Below, piece after piece: positions 16,881-24,159 of a DNA stretch of 42,788 bases. The position numbers were made by a program, and so were the translations under genes. The DNA is from Bacteroidota bacterium (GTDB taxonomy: Bacteria; Bacteroidota; Bacteroidia; Cytophagales; Cyclobacteriaceae). The notes under the pieces were generated by a model. The model was given only the letters and a program-made list of their open reading frames with translations. It did not search any database and had not been told where the DNA came from. The DNA lies in assembly GCA_018266395.1 (NCBI GenBank), contig JAFEAM010000029.1:1-42788 (forward strand). The letters run 5' to 3'. Numbering within the stretch: position 1 is the stretch's first letter; every line of letters begins with the position of its first letter.

Positions 16881-18872
16881 ATGGGTACACAATCCCATTC
16901 GGAAGTAGATAGCCTGAAGGAGCAACTTCGTCTCAAAACCCGTGAGCTGGAAATTGAAAAATCCCTCGAACAGGTAAGGACCAGGGCGCTCGCGATGACC
17001 AGAAGCTCTGAACTTTCAGAAAGCAGTTCGGTATTATTTCAGCAACTTAAGCAACTCCGCATCCCGGTGGTCCGCGCCAGCGTTGGCATCTTCGATGACC
17101 CGAACGGTGCGGTGGAATTGTGGACCACCTTCTCGGGTCACGATGAGGAGGTGAAAATGCTCAGCTATGTCAATCTCCTGATTCACCCGGTCCTCAAAAA
17201 AACAATCACTGCAAGGAAAGAAGAGAGACCCTATTGCTGCACGATCCTTACAGGTGAAGAGGTGCAACAATTCTACGAAGTCATTGCTACCTACGGGGGT
17301 GCGCCTCTCGCGACCACATTTCCGAAAGAGTATTTCTATTCCTTCTTCTTTTCTGCGGGGATGTTAAACGTAACATCGACACAGGAATTAACAGAAGAGG
17401 AATGTCAGATCATGATCCGCTTTGCCGTTGTTTTCGGACTGATCTTCACAAGGTTTCTGGATTTGCAGCGCTCCGAAGAGAATGCACGTAATGCCTCCCA
17501 GGAGGCATCCCTGAATCGGATCCGTGTGGCTATTGCTACCATGCGAAACCGGAACGACCTGGAAAAAATCACACCTCTGATATGGAAAGAGCTCAAAGAG
17601 CTCGGGGTTCCATTCATTCGATGCGGCGTTTTCATCATGGACGACAACCAGCGTCTTGTTCACACCTTCCTGTCCACACCCGACGGGAAAGCCATAGCCG
17701 TCAATCACCTCCCCTATGATATGCCCTTTACCTTGATTTCAGAAGGGGTGGCATGCTGGCATCGGAACGAATTATATGCAGAAGACTGGGATGCCGACGC
17801 GTTCAACCGTTTTTGGGATTACGTGACAAAACTGGGAGACCAACACTCCGAGCTTCAACACAAATCAGAGCAGGCACCCGAACATTTGAGTCTGCACCTC
17901 ATCCCCTTTCTTCAAGGCATGCTCTATGTGGGCAACACCTTCAGACTTGATAATGCCTTTGAGGTAGATGTCATTGATTTGCTGAAATCAGTTGCCGAAG
18001 CATTCTCTACTGCCTACGCGAGGTATGAAGACTTCATCAAACTGGAGAATGCCAAGCTTCAGGTTGAAACGGCATTGAATGACCTTAAGCTTGCGCAGGA
18101 TCAACTGGTTCATGCAGAAAAAATGGCTTCCCTCGGCGAACTGACCGCGGGGATCGCGCATGAGATACAAAATCCGCTGAACTTCGTGAACAATTTCGCC
18201 GAGGTAAGCAAGGAGCTGCTATCGGAGATGAAGATCGAACTTGATCTTGGCAACCACACCGAAGCCCGTACGCTGGCCGAAAGCGTCATAGAAAACCTGG
18301 ACAAGATCCATCATCACGGCAAACGTGCCGATGGCATTATCAAAGGAATGCTTCAACACAGCAGGAGCGGCAGCAACCAGAAAGAACTGACGGACATCAA
18401 TGCCCTGGCAGAAGAATACCTCCGTCTCACCTACCATGGCTTGCGCGCAAAAGACAAGTCATTCAATGCTTCATTCAAAACTGATTTTGATCTCAATGCA
18501 GGCAAGATCAAAATTATAAGGCAGGACATCGGCAGGGTTATTCTCAATCTGCTTACCAATGCCTTTTATGCTGTCACCGAGCGGAAAGCCATGATTGCTC
18601 CTGATTCAAAGTACGAACCTACCGTATCCATCAGCACAAAACGTGTTCCCGCCGGAATTGAAATCCATGTCAAGGACAATGGCAACGGAATTCCCCAGAA
18701 GGTGTTAAGCAAGATCTTTCAACCCTTCTTCACCACCAAACCATCGGGACAGGGTACAGGACTCGGCCTCTCCCTCAGCTATGATATTATCACCAAAGGT
18801 CACGGCGGCGAAATACGCGTTGACACCTCCGACGGAAAGGGTACTGATTTCCTGGTACAACTGCCGGATTAG
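16881..18872 (+). CDS. Soluble histidine kinase with tandem GAF-like sensor domains
   Basis: A 663-residue sensor kinase with no signal peptide or membrane span, so cytoplasmic. After an N-terminal helix containing EKSLEQVRTRALAM, residues about 40-195 and 212-385 look like two copies of a GAF-like unit: each begins with an R-x-A-x-A-M/T helix, continues with LKQL-I-P or LKEL-G-V-P and a strand ending in I-F/M-DD. A coiled coil (about 385-412) leads to the HisKA domain with the phospho-acceptor H427 in GIAHEIQNPLNF. The HATPase domain has NLLTNAFYAV (N box), KDNGNGIP (G1), FQPFFTTKPSG (F) and GTGLGLSLS (G2). No receiver domain is attached. Its stop codon overlaps by 4 bases the stop of the opposite-strand TIR gene. 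Ligand and partner regulator are unknown. Confidence 0.9.
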   Translation: MGTQSHSEVDSLKEQLRLKTRELEIEKSLEQVRTRALAMTRSSELSESSSVLFQQLKQLRIPVVRASVGIFDDPNGAVELWTTFSGHDEEVKMLSYVNLLIHPVLKKTITARKEERPYCCTILTGEEVQQFYEVIATYGGAPLATTFPKEYFYSFFFSAGMLNVTSTQELTEEECQIMIRFAVVFGLIFTRFLDLQRSEENARNASQEASLNRIRVAIATMRNRNDLEKITPLIWKELKELGVPFIRCGVFIMDDNQRLVHTFLSTPDGKAIAVNHLPYDMPFTLISEGVACWHRNELYAEDWDADAFNRFWDYVTKLGDQHSELQHKSEQAPEHLSLHLIPFLQGMLYVGNTFRLDNAFEVDVIDLLKSVAEAFSTAYARYEDFIKLENAKLQVETALNDLKLAQDQLVHAEKMASLGELTAGIAHEIQNPLNFVNNFAEVSKELLSEMKIELDLGNHTEARTLAESVIENLDKIHHHGKRADGIIKGMLQHSRSGSNQKELTDINALAEEYLRLTYHGLRAKDKSFNASFKTDFDLNAGKIKIIRQDIGRVILNLLTNAFYAVTERKAMIAPDSKYEPTVSISTKRVPAGIEIHVKDNGNGIPQKVLSKIFQPFFTTKPSGQGTGLGLSLSYDIITKGHGGEIRVDTSDGKGTDFLVQLPD

Positions 18873-20995
18873 TTGTACCTGGGTTTGTAGCTATCAAATC
18901 CAATTGACCGATAGAGTTCCCGGTAGTGAGGATGCTGGCGGACAGAATTGAAATCGGGATCTACTTTCAAGGAGACCACAGCGGTCTCAAAATTTCTGAC
19001 TGACAGTTCAAGATTATTCAGGCATGAATCCATCTTGCCCTGGATGGCAAAGATTCTGGCGATCTGATAATATTTCTGGTCCTTTCTTCTGACTTTTCTC
19101 AAAAGAGCCAACATACTGTCAGACCGCTCCTTCTGTCCGACACGCCAGTAACAGGATGATAAAGTGCCCATGTCACCTTCGTCCAATTTGTAGTCCGATC
19201 TGCTTGCTGAATCAAGAAAATGAATTGCCGCCTCAGGTTTGTTAAGCATGCAATACAAGGTCGATGTATTTCTGATCCATAAACCATCAGTGCCAACAGC
19301 CCTCTGATGCGCGTCAAGTACCTTGCGCGCACTGTCTGCATTATTGCTGAAGTGTGCGGCAAGAAACAGCAGGTAATAACTGTTTACATCGACAGGGTCC
19401 AGGTTAAGCGCTTCCCGTGCCATCCTGGTTGAGTATTGGAAGTCACCCATCCAGGTAAGAAAGTAGCCATACCTGTTTTTGGTCAGCGACGAAGAGGGAT
19501 TAAGTTCTATTGACTTTTCAAAATATTCCTGCGCCATCGCGAAATCGCGAACACCCATCCAGCCAATGATACCCATTGCTGAATACCCTTCCGGCAAATC
19601 AGGATCCAGCTCAATGGCCCGTTTGGCAAGGTTGACGGCCATTGCAACTGAATCAGCGTGGGTCCGATCAATTGATCGTACGACTGAAATACCGAGGAAG
19701 GCATATGGTGGTGCGTACGCCGCGTCAAGGTCAATCGCCCGCAAGAAGAATGGAATTGCGTCCCGGTATTGGTTTGCCTTATACCGATGCATTCCTTTCA
19801 GGTATTCAGCATAGGCCGCTTCAGTGGTTTCTTTGCGGGACAACTGTCCCTTTTCAAAATCGGAAAGTGTAACCTTTAATTTTTCAACCACAGATGTAGC
19901 GATCGCATCCTGGATCTTGAAGATGTTTACTTCTCTAAGGTCAAATCGATGGGACCATACATGAAAATTATCATTTGTCCGGATCAACTGAACTGTAATC
20001 CTGAGCTGATCTTCAAACTTCTGGACACTGCCCTCAAGCACATAAGACACACCCAGCTTTTGGCCTATTGTACGCAAGTCAACCTTCTCATTTTTGAATT
20101 GAAACGAGGAGGTTCTGCCGGCGACCTTCAAATCTTTAATTGTGGTTAATGCATTGATGATTTCGTCTGAAATACCATCGCCAAAGTATTCCATTTTGTG
20201 ATCAGGGGTGAGATCTGTAAATGGGAGTACGGCGATGGATTTTTCAATACTTGAATCAGACGAAACCCCAAACGATCTATAAACAAGGTATACTACTCCA
20301 AGAATCACAACCACCACTGCAACGATTGCAATCAATCGTGCATAAGACGGCTTCGGCGCAACGGCAGTGGATTTGGCAGCAGCAATCGATGGAGAGGCTG
20401 GATTGCGGATCGCTGCCAAAATATCTTTGACCGCATGGGCCAGTTTATTTACCTGGTTGCGATAATCGGTCTTGTTCAAATTGTAAGACCTGTTGTCAGA
20501 CATCTTGAGCGGCCGGTTGACCCCCGCTTCACGGTAAATGAAATCCACTGCCCTGATCGGCCCTCCTGATTCAGTTTCGAATGCATGACGGTCCTCCACC
20601 TCCAATTCATGAATCCTTACAGGAAGAATACGGCTTGAAACATTTCCGTTTGAAAGTTTAACCTCTCTTCCAATGTTGTCGCTTGAGACTTGGCTGTTGA
20701 ATGCACAGAACTCGTTTAGCCAGGCATAGGACTTAATGTCGCAATAGGTCTGGGACAATATGGGTATGAAGATGACGCAATTGAGTTTTCCTTCCAGACT
20801 CTTATCCACGGAGTGGGTTTCCAGAAGGCCATCGTGCGGGTTCTGGTCAAAGTAGACGGAAACCGGATCCTTGATGATCGCGCGCAGTTCACGCTCCAGG
20901 TTCGCAACAAACTCCGTTACCCATCCGTCAAGATTATCATTCTGCCGGTAAGAGATGAAGATGTCGTACGAGTAGCCTTGAACCAGTGAGGGCAT
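18869..20995 (-). CDS. TIR / TolB-N-like / TPR protein, membrane-anchored
   Basis: A 708-residue multidomain protein. Residues about 8-150 are a TIR domain ([12 protein letters not shown] start, VSVYFD, SQTYCD, then SYAWLNEF); E95 in WLNE occupies the place of the catalytic glutamate of NAD-cleaving TIR proteins. A hydrophobic span at about 219-240 follows, then a TolB-N/CadC-like domain (SIAVLPFTDL, EYFGDGISDEI, GVSYVLEGSV, about 252-370) and TPR repeats to the C-terminus. I start at the ATG at 20995; an in-frame TTG two codons upstream is also possible, but the paralogue at 39502-42126 starts at the same MPS residue. Over the first 100 residues the two paralogues agree at about 76 positions by eye. 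The role is unknown: a signalling or scaffold NADase is the best guess. Confidence 0.85.
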   Translation of the reverse strand: MPSLVQGYSYDIFISYRQNDNLDGWVTEFVANLERELRAIIKDPVSVYFDQNPHDGLLETHSVDKSLEGKLNCVIFIPILSQTYCDIKSYAWLNEFCAFNSQVSSDNIGREVKLSNGNVSSRILPVRIHELEVEDRHAFETESGGPIRAVDFIYREAGVNRPLKMSDNRSYNLNKTDYRNQVNKLAHAVKDILAAIRNPASPSIAAAKSTAVAPKPSYARLIAIVAVVVVILGVVYLVYRSFGVSSDSSIEKSIAVLPFTDLTPDHKMEYFGDGISDEIINALTTIKDLKVAGRTSSFQFKNEKVDLRTIGQKLGVSYVLEGSVQKFEDQLRITVQLIRTNDNFHVWSHRFDLREVNIFKIQDAIATSVVEKLKVTLSDFEKGQLSRKETTEAAYAEYLKGMHRYKANQYRDAIPFFLRAIDLDAAYAPPYAFLGISVVRSIDRTHADSVAMAVNLAKRAIELDPDLPEGYSAMGIIGWMGVRDFAMAQEYFEKSIELNPSSSLTKNRYGYFLTWMGDFQYSTRMAREALNLDPVDVNSYYLLFLAAHFSNNADSARKVLDAHQRAVGTDGLWIRNTSTLYCMLNKPEAAIHFLDSASRSDYKLDEGDMGTLSSCYWRVGQKERSDSMLALLRKVRRKDQKYYQIARIFAIQGKMDSCLNNLELSVRNFETAVVSLKVDPDFNSVRQHPHYRELYRSIGFDSYKPRYN

Positions 20996-21153
20996 CCTCA
21001 AATCTATATAAAAATGCCTTAGCTGAAGAAAACTACCCCTGCTGGGTGCACGATGAGGACGATTATCCTAATATATCCCCCGTCCTAATCCCAACCTTCT
21101 TTTCGGGGAACCGTATTACGACCATAATCTGTAATCCACTCAAATCCACTGCC

Positions 21154-22272
21154 ATGAGATACCCTCGACAAATCCTGACCATGTTCGTCATGAGTCTCTT
21201 CGTTTCAGCTGCTTCAGCTCAAATGATTCAACTCCCCGAGCCCGGAGTCAACTTCAAGCGTAAGACCGGAACAAGGATTGGCGTCACAGATATTGAAATC
21301 AATTGGAACTCCCCTGGCGTAAAGGGACGTGAAGGCAATATATGGGGAACCTCGGTCGCGTGGTATGGATTCAGTGTATTGGGGTACGGATCTTATGTAG
21401 AATCACCCTGGAGGGCAGGGGCCAATGAGAGCACGAACATCTCATTTTCAACAGACGTAACCATCAATGGCAAAAAGCTTCCGGCGGGAAACTACGGCTT
21501 CTTTATTGCACTATATCCGGATTCCTGCACACTCATATTCAATAGGAGTACCAAAGGTTGGGGAAGTTACTTCTATCGAAGTGATCTCGATGTGCTGCGT
21601 GTAACCACGCACCAGCAGAAGGATCTCAAAGAAAGCCGCGAAAGACTTGACTACACCTTATCCAATCAAACCGATCGCTCCGTTGAGGTGGCGCTCGAGT
21701 GGGAAAAATGGCGTATTCCCTTCAAGGTGGAAGTGGATCTGGTTAACACCACCCTGGCCTCCATCCGTATGCAGTTAAGCGGGGCAATGGGTTTTGATCC
21801 TCCCAGTCTCGAAGCTGCAGCAGCGTGGTGCCTTAAAAACCAGGTGAACTACCAGGAAGCGTTGGGATGGATCAATGTGGTGACCGATCCCAATCTCGGT
21901 CGTGTCAGTACATTCAGCGCGTTGTCAACAAAAGCAGGGCTTCTTTCCAAACTAAATCAACAAGCAGAATCGGACAAGGTCATGCAGGCTGCAATGGAGA
22001 ATGCAAGTGCTGCCGAATTGCATCAGTATGGGCGACAACTGCTAGGGGAAAAGAAGTTTAAGGAAGCCATGGAAGTATTTGAGAAGAACTACAAGAAGAA
22101 CAAGGGTGCCTGGCCAACCAATGTCGGTATGATGCGTGGCTATTCTGCCATGGGCGATTTGAAGAAAGCACTTGAGCACGGCAAGCTTGCACTCGCCCAG
22201 GCGCCTAACGAAGAAAATAAAAAAGCTGTCGAACAAGCGATAAAGACACTGGAGTCTGGGAAGGCGCTTTAA
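21154..22272 (+). CDS. Exported DUF2911 protein with C-terminal TPR-like repeats
   Basis: A 372-residue protein with a signal peptide (MRYPRQILTMFVMSLFVSAASAQ, likely cut after ASA) followed by a DUF2911 domain at about 30-175: the ITDIEINWNSPGVKGRE-like start (here VTDIEINWNSPGVKGRE), WGTSVAWYG, FSTDVTINGKKLPAGNYGFF and the GWGSYFYR motif. The C-terminal 170 residues form TPR-like helices (EALGWINVV, ELHQYGRQLL, FKEAMEVFEKN, DLKKALEHGKLAL). The frame extends upstream to 20986 but the ATG at 21154 gives a normal signal peptide. DUF2911 proteins are common periplasmic proteins of Bacteroidota with no known function. Confidence 0.87.
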   Translation: MRYPRQILTMFVMSLFVSAASAQMIQLPEPGVNFKRKTGTRIGVTDIEINWNSPGVKGREGNIWGTSVAWYGFSVLGYGSYVESPWRAGANESTNISFSTDVTINGKKLPAGNYGFFIALYPDSCTLIFNRSTKGWGSYFYRSDLDVLRVTTHQQKDLKESRERLDYTLSNQTDRSVEVALEWEKWRIPFKVEVDLVNTTLASIRMQLSGAMGFDPPSLEAAAAWCLKNQVNYQEALGWINVVTDPNLGRVSTFSALSTKAGLLSKLNQQAESDKVMQAAMENASAAELHQYGRQLLGEKKFKEAMEVFEKNYKKNKGAWPTNVGMMRGYSAMGDLKKALEHGKLALAQAPNEENKKAVEQAIKTLESGKAL

Positions 22273-22341
22273 GATAGATTAGAGAAAAAGATGAACCTTG
22301 CCTTTTGTGAATCCACACAAGACAAAGTTCATAATTCAGCG

Positions 22342-23652
22342 TTACTTCAGCCTGACGTGGACCTTGTTGTCTGACGGATTCAAATCCGTCCACAAAGCGG
22401 CCAGCGCCATACCGGCAATGGGATAATTGGCTGCAATAGCATCATCAAGCTTCTGCTCAGTTACCGAGATTTTTTCATCGCCTGCAAAATGGGCCATATA
22501 TGCATTTCTGAATTGGGGTGCAGCACTGGCAGCCTCTTCATCAGACATGGAAAAAGGAGGCTGCGTTAGCAAATATGAAAAGGCTCCGTCCAAATGACCT
22601 GAAAAGAACAGCTGGGAGTAGGTGGTAATATCCATACCCCCTGGCAATGCGGCATCGATGGTCGCTATGTAGCGCGTGGTCACCTCCATTTCTTTATTCT
22701 GCAACTGAATCAACCTGTAGGGCAGCGGAGGATTAACCTGCGAACCGGTTTCAATATCATAGAGAAGGTTGCCGTTGTAGTTCTTTGTGGTCACATCATT
22801 GGCATGATAATGCCCGGTAAAAATCACCTGGAGCCCCGCATCCATTAATTCATTCGAATTCTGTTCCCAATTGTCTGTGACATACTGTGGATCCAGGACA
22901 TCCTGGTTTGCATAGTGCTCAATCAGGTTATGGTGCATCATTCCAAAGACGCGGATGTTGCGTTGTTTGGCTTCAGCCAACCTCGTCTTTATCCAAACCA
23001 TCGTCTCATTTTTAATGTTGCCACCGATGACTGCGATCCCATTTGTGTTTTCGTTGTATTTGCAGTCATCAATGGCCATGATCCAAATATCTGAACAGGG
23101 TTGGCTCACATAGCTGAGTGAATTAGGATCCCGGTAAATTGCGTCTCCATAACCAAACTCATGATAGATCGAAGCAAACTCCGATGCAGTGACAGATGAT
23201 GTTGGCGTTGCAGCATCTCCATCATAGGACCTTGCTTCCGGGTTCATGATATCATGGTTACCTGGAACAACGATGACCTTGATGCCTGTTGAAATCAACG
23301 GGCGTAGCAATGAGGCAAGGGATTGATGACTTACCCGCTCCCCGTCCTTCGTAAGGTCGCCGGGAATGAGAAGCATGTCCGGCTTTTCCTTCGTCACTTC
23401 CGAAATCATCTGCCTAGTTATGGCATCACTGTACTGGATCAGCTTCGGGTCAGCGTTAAAGTAATCCTGAAACGCTTGTCCGTTCTCAGCTCCATTTTTA
23501 AGAAGCGTTGGATCCATGTAGTGAATGTCAGATACAACGGCCATCTTAATGTGACCACCCTGAGCGGCGGGGCTTTCGGTACTACCAAATCTGTCATTGC
23601 ATGAGGCAATCGCGATTGCGATAATCAGGTAATAAATGGGTTTTGTTTTCAT
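22342..23652 (-). CDS. Calcineurin-like metallophosphoesterase lipoprotein
   Basis: A 436-residue protein with a lipoprotein signal peptide: basic start, hydrophobic core and lipobox IASC with the lipidated cysteine at residue 18. The start at 23652 is chosen because the upstream extension of the frame would bury this signal. The binuclear-metal motifs of the calcineurin-like family are present in order: SDIHYMD (D42, H44), IPGDLTKDGE, PGNHDIMN, a MMHHN segment and GHYHAND near residue 255. Expected location is the periplasm or outer membrane; the substrate could be a phosphomonoester, a nucleotide or a phosphodiester and cannot be told. It converges on the DUF2911 gene with a 69-bp gap. Confidence 0.88.
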   Translation of the reverse strand: MKTKPIYYLIIAIAIASCNDRFGSTESPAAQGGHIKMAVVSDIHYMDPTLLKNGAENGQAFQDYFNADPKLIQYSDAITRQMISEVTKEKPDMLLIPGDLTKDGERVSHQSLASLLRPLISTGIKVIVVPGNHDIMNPEARSYDGDAATPTSSVTASEFASIYHEFGYGDAIYRDPNSLSYVSQPCSDIWIMAIDDCKYNENTNGIAVIGGNIKNETMVWIKTRLAEAKQRNIRVFGMMHHNLIEHYANQDVLDPQYVTDNWEQNSNELMDAGLQVIFTGHYHANDVTTKNYNGNLLYDIETGSQVNPPLPYRLIQLQNKEMEVTTRYIATIDAALPGGMDITTYSQLFFSGHLDGAFSYLLTQPPFSMSDEEAASAAPQFRNAYMAHFAGDEKISVTEQKLDDAIAANYPIAGMALAALWTDLNPSDNKVHVRLK

Positions 23653-23673
23653 TGGGCTTTGGGTTTGTTGTGA

Positions 23674-23699
23674 CTGGTACCTGCGATCGAAAGTACCAG
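23674..23699. repeat. Inverted repeat in the upstream region of the phosphoesterase gene
   Basis: Perfect 7-bp arms CTGGTAC (23674-23680) and GTACCAG (23693-23699) separated by 12 nt, 21 bp before the lipoprotein ATG. On the minus strand the second arm runs into TACTTTCG, a 7-of-8 match to the TAnnTTTG -7 element, so the repeat may be an operator overlapping a promoter, or a 5' leader hairpin. Confidence 0.45.
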
Positions 23700-23951
23700 C
23701 TCCCCTTGCCTCCCGGTTATTAAAAATCAAGTCAGAACCTGATCAAAAATGTCAATTACCGCAACTGGCCTCCTTAGACATAATATGGATTTGCAATTGT
23801 TGCAATTCCGGGAATTGGCAACCTATCATCATCACAACTGTCCCATTTATACTAACCCCGCGTTGCCCTATCTGTCAATCATAGATACCAGGACGATTTT
23901 TCTGTCAAATGAAGGATTTTGAAGAATAGTCAACTCATTAAATCGTGGGTA

Positions 23952-23997
23952 ATAATTATAGTAATGACTGACCATTGCCCTCCCAAGCTATAATTAT
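23952..23997. repeat. AT-rich inverted repeat in the phosphoesterase/kinase intergenic region
   Basis: The arms ATAATTATAG (23952-23961) and CTATAATTAT (23988-23997) are perfect 10-bp inverted copies with 26 nt between them. They lie in the 507-bp divergent intergenic region 23653-24159, about 160 bp upstream of the TPR histidine kinase. Apart from this, the inverted repeat at 23674-23699 and general AT richness, I see nothing coding in this region. Operator or bent DNA are possible roles; low sequence complexity means chance cannot be excluded. Confidence 0.45.
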
Positions 23998-24159
23998 ACT
24001 ATCTTAAGCGAAGAGACTAGTTTGTCTTAATCCTTTATGGTGGGATCTGTAGGTGTTGACCATGGCGGCGAAGGGCCACTTCTATTACGTCACCAGTGGG
24101 ATAAGCTCAGTTTCTGATTTCAGTAACCGGTTTAAACCCGATTTTGTAAAGATTTCTGC

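Noticed and set aside
20999..21006. TAGATTTG as a -7 promoter element for the TIR gene at 18869
   Set aside because: It matches TAnnTTTG on the minus strand but ends only 3 bp before the ATG, which would place the transcription start at or inside the start codon; no -33 box was seen.
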